From Pedobacter sp. SYSU D00535 (GTDB lineage Bacteria > Bacteroidota > Bacteroidia > Sphingobacteriales > Sphingobacteriaceae), in NCBI RefSeq assembly GCF_017355855.1, contig NZ_JAFEWD010000005.1:1-64000 (forward strand): a stretch of DNA of 64,000 nucleotides. The letters are read 5' to 3'. The first letter of the stretch is position 1; each line of letters begins with the position of its first letter. The notes under the pieces were generated by a model that searched no databases, was not told the origin of the DNA, and saw only the letters and a program-made list of their open reading frames with translations. Position numbers and translations under genes: made by a program. Below, piece by piece: positions 28,610 through 37,728 of this stretch.

Positions 28610-28930
28610 ATGGCTTTAGAAATCACAGACGCAAACTTTGATGAAGTAGTGCTGAAATCAGATAAACCAGTTCTTATCGACTTTTGGGCAGAGTGGTGCG
28701 GTCCTTGTCGCATGGTTGGTCCCGTAGTTGAAGAGCTTTCCAAGGAGTATGAAGGCAAAGCGATTGTTGGGAAGGTAAACGTAGATCATAATCCTGGAGT
28801 GTCCATGAAATTTGGTATCCGTAATATTCCAGCTTTACTATTCTTCAAAAATGGAGAAATTGTAGATAAGCAAATCGGAGCGGTGCCGAAATCAGTACTT
28901 GCTGACAAATTAAGCAAGCAATTAGCATAA
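28610..28930 (+). CDS. trxA: Thioredoxin
   Basis: A 106-residue classical thioredoxin that reduces protein disulphides in the cytoplasm. The active site is WCGPC (Trp29, Cys30, Cys33), with the cis-proline loop in RNIPALLFF. Length is standard and there is no signal peptide. A consensus promoter precedes it and an intrinsic terminator follows, so it forms a single-gene unit. Confidence 0.97.
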   Translation: MALEITDANFDEVVLKSDKPVLIDFWAEWCGPCRMVGPVVEELSKEYEGKAIVGKVNVDHNPGVSMKFGIRNIPALLFFKNGEIVDKQIGAVPKSVLADKLSKQLA

Positions 28931-28952
28931 CAAATAATATTTAAATACAATG

Positions 28953-28985
28953 AACTCCATTCGTCAAAAGCGGATGGAGTTTTTA
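28953..28985 (+). terminator. trxA terminator
   Basis: An 11-bp stem (28953-28963 with 28971-28981, one wobble pair), a 7-nt loop and a following T run. Confidence 0.85.
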
Positions 28986-29025
28986 GTTTAAAGGCTTTTG
29001 TAAAATCGTTCGTAACTTGTCGCTT

Positions 29026-29949
29026 ATGCTACCTGATTTAAACGCATATAAAGATCTGCAGGATTTCGGTAACCTGGAGTTACTGGCCCGGCAAGTAGTT
29101 GAAGGTTTTATCACAGGTCTTCATAAAAGTCCATTTCACGGATTCTCAGTAGAGTTTGCTGAGCATCGCCTTTATAACAGCGGCGAATCGGTGAAAAACA
29201 TTGACTGGAAGCTGTATGGTCGTACAGATAAAATGTTTGTGAAGCGATTCGAAGAAGAAACCAATCTTCGATGTCAGCTGGTTTTGGATGTCTCTTCTTC
29301 CATGTATTACCCTGAAAAAGGCTTCAACAAGCTCCTGTTTTCAATCTACTCTGCTGCGGCTCTGATGTATCTTTTTAAAAAACAGCGGGATGCGTTTGGG
29401 TTGAGCTGTTTCTCCGATAAACTTGACCTTTCCACCTCTGCTAAATCAACAACGGTTCATCAGAAATACCTCTTTTCGGAGCTGGAAAACTTGATAAATA
29501 AGGAGAGCGTTGGCGATAAGACTGCTGTAGCGTCCGCTCTGCATGAAATTGCGGAGCTTATTCACAAGCGATCTTTAGTGATCATTTTTAGCGATATGCT
29601 CGAATATGCATCAGATGATCGGGCACTCAATGACGTCTTTTCTGCCCTGCAGCATCTGAAGTATAATAAACACGAGGTGATAGTTTTTAATGTGCTTGAT
29701 TTTAAGCGGGAATTGAACTTTGAGTTCGAGAATCGCCCCTACCATTTTATAGATCTCGAGAGCGGGGAAGAACTGAAGGTGAATCCCTTACAAGTGAAGG
29801 AGAAGTACCAGGAATCCGTGTTAGCGTTTCGGAAGGAGTTAAAGTTAAAGTGCGCCCAGTTTAATATTGATCTTATTGATGCAGACATAAACGCTGGCTT
29901 CTACCAAATTCTACATTCTTACCTTATAAAAAGGAATAGGATGATTTAA
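29026..29949 (+). CDS. DUF58 domain protein with von Willebrand A-like fold
   Basis: A 307-residue cytosolic protein of the DUF58 family. The hallmark GFSVEFAEHRLYNSGES...IDWKLYGRTDKMFVKRFEEET region is followed by a metal-site DVSSSM motif of the vWA type. DUF58 proteins usually sit beside a MoxR AAA+ ATPase and Bat proteins. No such neighbour exists here. The ATG at 29026 is preferred over a TTG nine bases earlier. Function is unassigned. Confidence 0.88.
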   Translation: MLPDLNAYKDLQDFGNLELLARQVVEGFITGLHKSPFHGFSVEFAEHRLYNSGESVKNIDWKLYGRTDKMFVKRFEEETNLRCQLVLDVSSSMYYPEKGFNKLLFSIYSAAALMYLFKKQRDAFGLSCFSDKLDLSTSAKSTTVHQKYLFSELENLINKESVGDKTAVASALHEIAELIHKRSLVIIFSDMLEYASDDRALNDVFSALQHLKYNKHEVIVFNVLDFKRELNFEFENRPYHFIDLESGEELKVNPLQVKEKYQESVLAFRKELKLKCAQFNIDLIDADINAGFYQILHSYLIKRNRMI

Positions 29950-30005
29950 AGCTTGGGCAAATCATTTCTGATGCTTTAGTTGTTTATCTGTTTTATACAG
30001 ACGAC

Positions 30006-30539
30006 ATGAACAACATTCCAGAAGTAATACACGGACACATTACCAAACATATTCTAGAGCAGGACGGCTCTATCCCCAATAACCCTAAGCTCCCGGTAAT
30101 CATATATAAAGGAGCGCTCCGGCTACATCCGGATGAAGGGGGGGATTTCATTCTCGATCTTTTTAGTAAGAACAACTGGACGAATGGCTGGAAGGGGGGT
30201 GTTTATGACTATGACCACTATCATAGTGTTACGCATGAGGTGCTGGCAGTTACAAGAGGTACAGCTGACGTGATTCTTGGTGGCCCTGCTGGTGTTTGTA
30301 TCGAACTTACCCGAGGCGATGTGTTGGTAATTCCGGCAGGTGTCAGTCACAGAAATTCTAAAAGTTCAGAGGATTTTCTTTGTGTTGGTGCCTATCCTGA
30401 AGGTGCCGATTATGACCTGAAATACGGGAAGGAAGAAGAGTTAGATCTGGCATTGAGAAGTATACCTCAGGTCCCTGTTCCAACTTCTGATCCTGTATAT
30501 GGAGAGGAGGGGCCTGTTTTGGAGAGTTGGACTTTGTAG
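30006..30539 (+). CDS. Cupin-domain protein (YjlB-like)
   Basis: A 177-residue protein with one cupin barrel. Motif 1 is HYHSVTHEVLAVTRG and motif 2 is GDVLVIPAGVSHRN, giving candidate metal ligands in the two histidine-containing strands. It resembles the YjlB group of small cupins, whose substrate is unknown. No signal peptide. A bidirectional terminator separates it from the convergent manganese catalase gene. Confidence 0.85.
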   Translation: MNNIPEVIHGHITKHILEQDGSIPNNPKLPVIIYKGALRLHPDEGGDFILDLFSKNNWTNGWKGGVYDYDHYHSVTHEVLAVTRGTADVILGGPAGVCIELTRGDVLVIPAGVSHRNSKSSEDFLCVGAYPEGADYDLKYGKEEELDLALRSIPQVPVPTSDPVYGEEGPVLESWTL

Positions 30540-30545
30540 GATAAA

Positions 30546-30577
30546 AAAAGCGTTGTTTTTACACAAACAACGCTTTT
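30546..30577 (+). terminator. Bidirectional terminator
   Basis: A 13-bp stem built on GCGTTGTTT / AAACAACGC with flanking A and T runs, between the convergent cupin and manganese catalase genes. Confidence 0.88.
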
Positions 30578-30583
30578 CTCAAT

Positions 30584-31465
30584 TTATTTACTGACCATAT
30601 CGCTTAGGGTCCCTAGGATCCCATCGTTATTCATCATCTGTTCTGTCTGTGCGAAGCCTTCAGGTGCGGGTGCTCCTAATTTTGGTTCCTCTCCTACAGG
30701 CTGAGCTTTAACTACTGTGAATTCGCCCTTGCCATCAACAGACGTTCCATTTGTCCAGCGCGAGCCCTCGTAGGTCAAGGGGTCTCCACTTATATCAGTA
30801 GAAACAAATGAATAGTTGAATTCTTGATTTTCTTCAGTCTGAGGGAAGCTGTTCGGAATAGGGTGCACGCCATTCATTCCTCCTAGCTCTTCAATTACAG
30901 CCAGCCACTGATTTTGGTGCATAGTGTCTCTAGCAATTAAGAAGGCCAGCATGTCTTTCATGCCAGGATCATCTGTAGACTTCCAAAGACGAGTCGCCAG
31001 TACACGTCCTGTTGATTCGGCCATAACATTTGCATACATGTCTGCTGCCAGATTTCCACTTGCTACTACCCACGATCCGTTGAAAGGAACTCCGTTTGCA
31101 TCTGTAGCCATGGCTGCTAAACCTGCTGAAAGATAATGGCGAGGGTCCATTCCTCCCATGATTTCTCCAACTACCGGGTTTTCTTTAACCATTTTTTCTA
31201 CCATATTGCCCGAAGCGCCTTCCAGGTTTAACGCTACAGCGGTCGATAGCATCTCGATATGGGAAATCTCCTCCGTCCCTGTTTCCAATAGCATGTCTCT
31301 GTATTTTACAGGACCGCGATTTCCCCAGGCTTGAAAGAGGTACTGAAGGCAGACCCGTATTTCACCTTCAATTCCGCCAATGGCTTGTTGTAGCAGTCTC
31401 GCAAATTGAGGATTTGGTTTTTCGACCCGTACTTTGTACTGGAGTCTCTTGTCATGATAAAACAT
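30584..31465 (-). CDS. Manganese catalase
   Basis: A 293-residue non-haem catalase that disproportionates hydrogen peroxide at a dimanganese centre. Glu35, Glu66, His69, Glu150 and His183 fall at the ligand positions and spacing known for this ferritin-like family. The opening MFYHDKRLQYKV is characteristic. The gene is transcribed leftward 125 bp after the DUF72 gene. No OxyR-like regulator is nearby. Confidence 0.95.
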   Translation of the reverse strand: MFYHDKRLQYKVRVEKPNPQFARLLQQAIGGIEGEIRVCLQYLFQAWGNRGPVKYRDMLLETGTEEISHIEMLSTAVALNLEGASGNMVEKMVKENPVVGEIMGGMDPRHYLSAGLAAMATDANGVPFNGSWVVASGNLAADMYANVMAESTGRVLATRLWKSTDDPGMKDMLAFLIARDTMHQNQWLAVIEELGGMNGVHPIPNSFPQTEENQEFNYSFVSTDISGDPLTYEGSRWTNGTSVDGKGEFTVVKAQPVGEEPKLGAPAPEGFAQTEQMMNNDGILGTLSDMVSK

Positions 31466-31590
31466 AGTGTAGATGATTTTAAGTGGACAATTTGTTAATT
31501 ATCAATCACCTAACAGGGCTTATAAGCGTATGTTTAACATTTTTAAAATTGTTCTATAGTGAAAGAAACTTGCGTATGCTTTTGTCTTTT

Positions 31591-32316
31591 TTAACCCGGC
31601 ATCAAGCTTTTCAGGTGGAGCGCGTTGATAGGTGCGAAGGTGTTTATATCGTTGTTGAAAAAGATGAATGCTTTCTGAATCTCTGTTCTTGCAGTAATCG
31701 ACTGGGCGAAATCTTTCAGTTGTTCTTGGGGGTAGTTTGAGCCGTAGAGCTCGTTTTCTCCATGAAACCGGTAGTAAAACAAGGGCGTGTTTATGATTGC
31801 TTCTCTCGGTAATTCCGGATGGCTCATCCCGCAAAAACTGATATTGTTTGAAGCAAGGGCTTGGTATACCGTGTCGTTCCACCAGCTTGGGTGACGAAAT
31901 TCGAGCACATTCAAAAAGGAGTTGTCAAGGTTGCTCAATATTTTCTCGAGACGTTCTTCCTTGTATATAAATCTTGGCGACATCTGAAATAGAACACATC
32001 CAAGTTTGTCCTGCAAACCCTCTCGGGTAGTTCGGTAAAAGTCGGATAACATCCCCGTTACTCCATTGAACTGTTTAAAATGCGTAATCGCCTTTGGGAC
32101 TTTTACTGCAAATTGAAAGTTGGCTGGACTTATATCATGCCAGTTTTTCATGGCCGGCAATCGCGGGAAGCGGTAAAAGGTGACGTTTAGTTCAAGCGTA
32201 TTGAAGTGCTGACAGTAGTAGTCGAACCATTTAGTACTTGGCAATTTTTCAGGATAGAATGTTCCCCGCCAGTGCTTGTAGTGAAAGCCCGAGCAGCCTA
32301 CGTACCAATCTGTCAT
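31591..32316 (-). CDS. DUF72 family protein
   Basis: A 241-residue TIM-barrel-like protein of the DUF72 family. It has the typical opening YVGCSGFHYKHWRGTFYPEKLP and the motifs FNTLELNVTFYRFP, FQFAVKVPKAITH and FFNNDINTFAPINA. The family is widespread and conserved but has no established activity. It lies between corA and the manganese catalase gene in the same direction; the 59-bp gap to corA allows cotranscription. Confidence 0.9.
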   Translation of the reverse strand: MTDWYVGCSGFHYKHWRGTFYPEKLPSTKWFDYYCQHFNTLELNVTFYRFPRLPAMKNWHDISPANFQFAVKVPKAITHFKQFNGVTGMLSDFYRTTREGLQDKLGCVLFQMSPRFIYKEERLEKILSNLDNSFLNVLEFRHPSWWNDTVYQALASNNISFCGMSHPELPREAIINTPLFYYRFHGENELYGSNYPQEQLKDFAQSITARTEIQKAFIFFNNDINTFAPINALHLKSLMPG

Positions 32317-32375
32317 ATAGTTTTAAGGATAACAGATGAAAGGACTCTCTGTTTATCCTCAAAGACTGCGCTCAG

Positions 32376-33329
32376 TTATAGCCAGTTCTTCTTCTTAAAG
32401 AAAATGAGGGTGATTGCTGATGACAGGATCATCAGAAGCAATGCAAAGGCGTATCCATACTGCCACTCGAGCTCAGGCATAAGCCGAAAGTTCATTCCGT
32501 AAATGCTCGCGATAAGTGTAGGGGGCATAAAGGCTACTGTTGCAACCGTAAATATTTTTATAATATGGTTTTGTTCAATATTTACAAATCCCATAAAAGT
32601 GTCCTGCAAGTATTCGAGGCGCTCGAACGCGAATTTATTGTGCTCCAGAAGGGAGCTGATATCTTTAATCATGATTCGGAGCACTCCCATATATTCTTCG
32701 GGAAACGTGCTGCTTTTCATCAGGGCCGAAATCAGGCGTTGCTTGTCAATGATATTTTCCCTTAGGGACATCGTCTCATTTTGAAAAGATGATAGTTTTA
32801 TAAGTATCTCTTCATCCGAACGACTTTTTCTCAAGGTAAGTTGCTGGTTAAGTTCGGCAATCCTTTTGGCCAAGCCTTCAATAAGGTCGGCATCCTGATC
32901 AATCGCGGTTTCCAAGATTGTTAGTAAAATTTGGAAGCCGTTGGAATAAGACCCTGGACTAGCCTTTATCCTTTTAACAGATTCTCCGAAGGTTTTCAAA
33001 TCGTCATCCCGATAGGTAAATAATATCCCTTTTTCTATGATGATGGATACAGGACAGTATTCAAATCCCTTTTCACGTATCGACAAGAAGTTAGAATTGA
33101 TGATAAGCTCGTCTTCCATTTCATTGAAGCGGGATGAACTCTCAATTTCCTGAGATTTCTCTTCAGAGGAATACTTGATGTCGAAGTAGGTTTCTATGGT
33201 TGCTTTTTCTTTTACAGTAGGATTCTGAAGATCTACCCAAATCAGGCTTTCCATCGGGATTTCCCGCAGTTCCTCCAGCTCAGTTTCTTTTGCTAATCTC
33301 TTGTCCTTTTTGTAATAAATTCGCAGCAT
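32376..33329 (-). CDS. corA: CorA-family magnesium/cobalt transporter
   Basis: A 317-residue CorA-type channel. A long cytoplasmic alpha/beta domain and helices end in two membrane segments. The signature Gly-Met-Asn is at 278-280 (YGMNF), followed by an acidic loop (MPELEW) and a basic C terminus (FKKKNWL). It mediates Mg2+ (possibly Co2+ or Ni2+) influx as a homopentamer. It is divergent from the radical SAM gene across a 140-bp spacer. Confidence 0.95.
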   Translation of the reverse strand: MLRIYYKKDKRLAKETELEELREIPMESLIWVDLQNPTVKEKATIETYFDIKYSSEEKSQEIESSSRFNEMEDELIINSNFLSIREKGFEYCPVSIIIEKGILFTYRDDDLKTFGESVKRIKASPGSYSNGFQILLTILETAIDQDADLIEGLAKRIAELNQQLTLRKSRSDEEILIKLSSFQNETMSLRENIIDKQRLISALMKSSTFPEEYMGVLRIMIKDISSLLEHNKFAFERLEYLQDTFMGFVNIEQNHIIKIFTVATVAFMPPTLIASIYGMNFRLMPELEWQYGYAFALLLMILSSAITLIFFKKKNWL

Positions 33330-33391
33330 ATCGGTTAAAAGTAAAAAGAAAATCTAAAAACGGTAAAAAAGAGTCGCTTCTCTCTGTTTCC

Positions 33392-33422
33392 TTCGGTTAG
33401 CCTCGCGCTTTTCCTATCTTTG
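33392..33422 (+). promoter_or_regulatory. Promoter of the YhcC-type gene
   Basis: TTCG (one mismatch to TTTG), a 19-bp spacer and TATCTTTG at 33415-33422, a full match to TAnnTTTG. The leader would be about 40 nt. Confidence 0.6.
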
Positions 33423-33469
33423 CAGCTACGCTGGTAACGAGTAGTGTTTTTCCTTCTAAATAAATAATA

Positions 33470-34432
33470 ATGGGTACACCTGTTGATTTCGGATTCAAGA
33501 CTTATAATTATTATGGTGCATACCTGAAGAAGAAGTATGAGGGAAAACGCGTATTTAAAATAATTGTTGACGGTGGTTTCACTTGTCCGAATCGTGATGG
33601 AAGCAAAGGTTATGGCGGATGCGCTTATTGCAATGTCGATTCTTTTACCCCTGAACTTTCCCGTAAGGGCCCAACTATCCGGGAACAAATAGAAAAAGGT
33701 ATGGAGCGGGCTATTAAGGGCTATGCAGCCGAGAAGTTTATCATTTATTTTCAGCCCAACACTAATACCTATGCTCCAGTACATTATTTAAAGATGATGT
33801 ATGACGAGGCCTTAAGTATTGCCCCTGAGAACGTAGTAGGCTTGTCTGTTGGTACTCGTCCAGATTGTATTGATGCCGAAAAGGTTGCTCTTTTAGAAAG
33901 TTATCGTGAGAGAGGACTGGATGTAGATTTGGAAATGGGGATGGAGTCCATCTATAACGAAACCCTGTCAAAAATAAATCGGGGCTGTACTCATGAAGAG
34001 CTTGAAGTAGCACTTAACCTGGTAAGAACCTCACCTTTGGATGTCTGTGTTCATACTATTTTTGGATTTCCCTGGGAAACTAAGGAGATGATGTTGCGGT
34101 ATGTTCATGAGATCAATCGTTTTCCGCAAATTAAGTTTGTGAAGTTGCATCATTTACACATTGTTGAGGGTTCAATAATGGGCGTGCAATACAAGCGTGA
34201 TCCTTTTCATGTATTTTCTTTAGAGGAGTATACTAACTTCCTGGCAGAGTTTATTCCTCTGCTTCGTCCTGATATCGTTATTCAGCGCTTGTTCGGGATC
34301 TCTGACTATGATCTTTTAATTGCTCCGAACTGGGGACTGAAAAAGGCAGAGATTCAAACCTATATCGACAAAGAGCTGGAAAGGCAAGGCGTAGTACAGG
34401 GCGCTGCTTATCAAAGTCTTGTTCATTCCTAA
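33470..34432 (+). CDS. Radical SAM protein, TIGR01212/YhcC family
   Basis: A 320-residue radical S-adenosylmethionine enzyme. The cluster-binding cysteines are Cys39, Cys51 and Cys54 in a CX11CX2C spacing characteristic of YhcC rather than the common CX3CX2C. ELP3-like motifs (VGLSVGTRPDCID, LEMGMES, HTIFGFPWET) follow. The reaction is unknown; some relatives are linked to tRNA or redox regulation. A hairpin and T run after the stop look like its terminator. Confidence 0.93.
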   Translation: MGTPVDFGFKTYNYYGAYLKKKYEGKRVFKIIVDGGFTCPNRDGSKGYGGCAYCNVDSFTPELSRKGPTIREQIEKGMERAIKGYAAEKFIIYFQPNTNTYAPVHYLKMMYDEALSIAPENVVGLSVGTRPDCIDAEKVALLESYRERGLDVDLEMGMESIYNETLSKINRGCTHEELEVALNLVRTSPLDVCVHTIFGFPWETKEMMLRYVHEINRFPQIKFVKLHHLHIVEGSIMGVQYKRDPFHVFSLEEYTNFLAEFIPLLRPDIVIQRLFGISDYDLLIAPNWGLKKAEIQTYIDKELERQGVVQGAAYQSLVHS

Positions 34433-34441
34433 CATTCCCGC

Positions 34442-34496
34442 GGATATTCGCTGAATATTCTGCTTCTATAGCTGAATATCCCAGATTCCTTTTTTT
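34442..34496 (+). terminator. Probable terminator of the YhcC-type gene
   Basis: GGATATTC (34442-34449) pairs with GAATATCC (34474-34481) across a 24-nt loop, and a T tract follows at 34490-34496. The loop is long, so efficiency is uncertain. Confidence 0.5.
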
Positions 34497-34513
34497 CTCG
34501 ATAAAAAATTGTT

Positions 34514-34786
34514 GGACGCCTCTCCAATAGAGCCGAAAGGTAGGCTATGATAGAGGATAACGCCCAGTAGTCTTCGGTTTTCAGTTACCCGCAGGTGGTG
34601 TTCGGTGTATCAGGTCGTATCGCGTTTCTGTTCATCAACAACAGGTCCTCTTCGTTACAATTGTTTTCCTTCTCCGCTCAACAAAAATCCCCTGAAAGGG
34701 AGCACTTAAGTCACTATCAATCCTTGATCTATCGGTTGATCTCTTACTGGTTATCGAAATCTCGCTGAAGGAGGTGAGATTTTTTT
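34514..34786 (+). ncRNA. Candidate structured non-coding RNA or leader
   Basis: Positions 34514-34565 fold into nested helices (GGaCG/CGcCC, CCTCT/AGAGG and an inner AGCC/GGCT). Further small hairpins follow. The segment ends in a 9-bp stem (34757-34765 with 34774-34782) followed by a T run. It matches no RNA family I can name. It could be a small RNA, a decayed element, or chance structure. Confidence 0.35.
34757..34786 (+). terminator. Terminator-like hairpin in the gap upstream of amt
   Basis: AAATCTCGC pairs with GTGAGATTT (one G-T pair) around an 8-nt loop, and T residues follow. No protein gene ends here, so it implies a transcript originating within the gap or readthrough from the upstream gene. 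Confidence 0.6.
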
Positions 34787-35185
34787 CAGATTGAAGAGTG
34801 CCGAGAAAATAGCCATCGCCTCCTATTCCTTTCTTATTACTTCTCTCAATTCGAGTCGTTGAAGCTTTATTTTGGTGTGTCTAGTCTTTAGTTTGTGAGT
34901 TTCTTATTGTTTTTTGCATTAAATTCGTTGATTTTCCTATAAATTTTTTGGTTTGTTGTGATTTTGTAATGATTTTTTAGGCTTGTTTGGGTTAGTTTCC
35001 ATGCTTTATCTGATATTTTTAGTATTATTTTTACTTTTTTTATTAAAAGTGCTTTGATTTTAATTTTTTGTTCCTAATTTTATCATCAAATCATACGAAA
35101 TAGTATAAAAAATAAAAAATCGGTCTCTTTTTGGTCGATAAATCGTAAATAATGATTGTTTAACAACTAAAAACCAGAAAAAATT

Positions 35186-36556
35186 ATGGAAATTTTAACT
35201 TCGGTATTCGAGATCTCAGGAAATCTTCCGACAGCTGCCATTCTCGCAGCAGTTGAGGAGGGAGGAGCAGCAGCTGAAATCGCAAATGCAATGCTTACAA
35301 GCAATAACATCTGGATGATGTTGTCGACCGCTTTGGTATTTATTATGCACCTTGGCTTTGCAAGTGTTGAGGCTGGATTTGCGCAGACAAAAAACACGGT
35401 AAATATCCTTTTCAAAAACACTATAACTCCTGTAATTGGAATTCTTATTTATGCGCTGGTTGGCTTTGGTCTAATGTATCCGGGCTTTGAAGCGGGTAGT
35501 CACAGTTGGTTTGGTTTTTCTGGATTTGGTCTTACTGCGCCAGAAAACGGAAATACAGCCGACTATGCGAACGGAGGTTATACTTATTGGACAGACTTTC
35601 TGTTTCAGGCGATGTTTGCTGCTACCTGCGCAACAATAGTATCCGGGGCAGTTGCTGAGCGCATTAAGTTCGGCGCCTATATGACTTTCACCTTAATCTT
35701 TGTAGGATTAGTTTATCCTATTGCCGGAAGCTGGAAATGGGGATACGGTGCTCTGAATGATATGGGTTTCCATGATTTTGCAGGTTCCACTTTGGTTCAT
35801 TCTGTAGGTGGTTGGGCTGCTTTAGCAGGTATCATTCTTTTAGGAGCAAGGAAAGGCAAATACGTAAACGGGCAAGTAAGGTCATTTGCTGCTTCGAATC
35901 TACCATTAGCTACTGCTGGTACCTTCCTTTTATTTCTGGGGTGGTTTGGTTTCAACGGAGGATCTGTGCTCTCTGCTGATCCCGGCCTTACCTCTCTTGT
36001 TTTAGTCAATACCACCCTTGGGGGATGTGCAGGAGCTGTTGCTGCGGTTCTGCTAGCCTACTTTGTTAATAAAACGTATGACTTCGGAATGGCGCTTAAT
36101 GGTATTCTGGCTGGTTTAGTAGGTATCACTGCCGGTGCTGATGTCATTACTCCTGCAGAATCAATCATTATCGGGCTAGTTGCTGGCTTCATCGTAGTAC
36201 TTGCGGTAAAATTACTTGACGCACTAAAGCTGGATGATGTGGTAGGGGCGGTACCCGTGCACCTTTTCTGTGGGGTTTGGGGAACACTGGCTGTTGGTAT
36301 CTGGGGCGAAGGAAAAGATTTCATGGTTCAACTTCAAGGTGTGGCCATTTACGGCGCAGTGTCTTTCATAGCTGCCTTTGTCATCTTCGCCGCATTGAAA
36401 TACACAGTCGGAATCAGAGTATCAGAGAACGAAGAAGTAGAAGGTCTTGATAAATACGAGCACGGAATTGATGCCTACTCTATTCCTGCAGTATTAACAC
36501 TTGAAACAGCTGAAGCAAAATCAGCAGGAAAAGTAGAAGAAGAAGCTTTCGTCTAG
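35186..36556 (+). CDS. amt: Ammonium transporter
   Basis: A 456-residue Amt/MEP/Rh channel. Eleven membrane segments can be traced, with the N-terminal FVAS-type segment (HLGFASVEAGFAQTKN), the DFAGSTLVHSVGGWAALAG region containing the first pore histidine, and HLFCGVWGTLAVG containing the second. It conducts ammonia/ammonium across the inner membrane. A PII (GlnK) gene normally accompanies amt but is absent here. The next gene, a porin, follows after 59 bp in the same direction and probably shares the transcript. Confidence 0.96.
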   Translation: MEILTSVFEISGNLPTAAILAAVEEGGAAAEIANAMLTSNNIWMMLSTALVFIMHLGFASVEAGFAQTKNTVNILFKNTITPVIGILIYALVGFGLMYPGFEAGSHSWFGFSGFGLTAPENGNTADYANGGYTYWTDFLFQAMFAATCATIVSGAVAERIKFGAYMTFTLIFVGLVYPIAGSWKWGYGALNDMGFHDFAGSTLVHSVGGWAALAGIILLGARKGKYVNGQVRSFAASNLPLATAGTFLLFLGWFGFNGGSVLSADPGLTSLVLVNTTLGGCAGAVAAVLLAYFVNKTYDFGMALNGILAGLVGITAGADVITPAESIIIGLVAGFIVVLAVKLLDALKLDDVVGAVPVHLFCGVWGTLAVGIWGEGKDFMVQLQGVAIYGAVSFIAAFVIFAALKYTVGIRVSENEEVEGLDKYEHGIDAYSIPAVLTLETAEAKSAGKVEEEAFV

Positions 36557-36615
36557 TTTATCACGATCATTCAATCAACAATACAAGCCTTATTTAACAA
36601 TCAAAATTAGAAACA

Positions 36616-37668
36616 ATGTTAAAAAAACTATTAGCAATCGCAGCCATTGCCGGCACAACTTACGCTCAAGCACAAGACACTACGTCTACTTCTTCACCAC
36701 TGGAAATAAGCGGATCTGTAGACGCTTATTACAAATACGATTTCTCCGGATTTTCGAATATTCCAACAAGTTTCGTAAGCGATCAAAACTCAGTATCCAT
36801 TGGGATGATCGATGTTGCACTACGTAAAACTACGGGAAAAGCTTCTTTTGTAGGAGAGGTATCCTTCGGGCCAAGGGGACAATATCAGTCGCTTCCAAAT
36901 TCTGATGATTCTTATGGTGAAGGAAATGGTTTCAACTCCTTCCACATCCAAAACCTGTATGCTACTTACGCTTTTACTGATCGTTTTTCAATGACTGCTG
37001 GTTACATGGGTACTTTCGTTGGATATGAAGTGATCTCTCCCGTGGGAAATTTTAACTACTCTACATCCTATCTATTCACTAATGGTCCATTCCAAAATGC
37101 CGGAGTGAAAGCAAATTTCGCTTTTACCGATAAAGTAGGCCTAATGGTAGGTCTGTTCAATGACAGCTGGAATGTTTATAGTGCTAACCCTTCATTCGGC
37201 GTATCTACGTTTGGTGCACAGTTGTCTCTGGCTCCGGTAGAAGGATGGAACGCCTACCTGAATTTATTAACCGGATATCCTTCAGGTACCGTGGTTGATT
37301 TGACCACTGCTTATCAGATTACAGATAAATTCAAACTAGGACTGAATGCAGCAGACTATAGCTTGGTGAATGACGGTGGCGGTTACAGCGGTATTGCTTT
37401 ATATCCTCAGGTTTCAGTTACAGAAGGTTTTGCTCTGGGCTTAAGAGGCGAATACTTTAAGGCTAAGACAGGTGCAGATATGATTGGCGCGGATGCCGGC
37501 GAGTCAGTTACTTCTTTAACCGTGTCTGGTAACTTAAAATCAGGAGGCTTAACCTTTATCCCTGAATTCAGAGTAGACAATTCAAGTGTAAGCCAGTTCA
37601 TGAAAGAGAATGGCTCTGCTACTAAATCTGCTTCCCAGTTTTCACTTGCATTAGTATACGCTTTCTAA
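36616..37668 (+). CDS. Outer-membrane porin-like beta-barrel protein (BBP2-type)
   Basis: A 350-residue exported barrel protein. A signal peptide ends around residue 19 (TYAQAQD). Repeated amphipathic strands with Tyr/Phe girdles and Gly turns follow, ending LALVYAF with the C-terminal Phe expected of outer-membrane barrels. It looks like the BBP2/DUF1597-type porin family. Its position directly downstream of amt suggests it carries ammonium or another small nitrogen compound across the outer membrane, but this is inferred from context. Confidence 0.85.
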   Translation: MLKKLLAIAAIAGTTYAQAQDTTSTSSPLEISGSVDAYYKYDFSGFSNIPTSFVSDQNSVSIGMIDVALRKTTGKASFVGEVSFGPRGQYQSLPNSDDSYGEGNGFNSFHIQNLYATYAFTDRFSMTAGYMGTFVGYEVISPVGNFNYSTSYLFTNGPFQNAGVKANFAFTDKVGLMVGLFNDSWNVYSANPSFGVSTFGAQLSLAPVEGWNAYLNLLTGYPSGTVVDLTTAYQITDKFKLGLNAADYSLVNDGGGYSGIALYPQVSVTEGFALGLRGEYFKAKTGADMIGADAGESVTSLTVSGNLKSGGLTFIPEFRVDNSSVSQFMKENGSATKSASQFSLALVYAF

Positions 37669-37677
37669 TAACATTAC

Positions 37678-37703
37678 TGAAAGCTGACAACTGTCAGCTT
37701 TCA
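37678..37703 (+). terminator. Hairpin between porin and nhaA
   Basis: A perfect 11-bp stem (37678-37688 with 37693-37703) and 4-nt loop. Only a weak T-rich tail follows, so it may terminate partially or stabilise the upstream mRNA. Confidence 0.6.
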
Positions 37704-37728
37704 CTTATTTGTCGATGATATAGAAAAG

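Larger units (their letters stand above)
34433..35185. other. AT-rich gene-free gap upstream of amt, with hairpins
   Basis: About 750 bp with no plausible protein gene. The left part (about 34500-34790) has several potential hairpins and ends in a terminator-like structure; the right part (34860-35185) is extremely T-rich. It must contain the amt promoter, but no confident TTTG/TAnnTTTG pair was found. Confidence 0.6.

Noticed and set aside
33335-33784. A minus-strand open frame overlapping corA upstream and the radical SAM gene
   Set aside because: It overlaps the conserved N terminus of the radical SAM enzyme and the divergent promoter, and has no recognisable domain.
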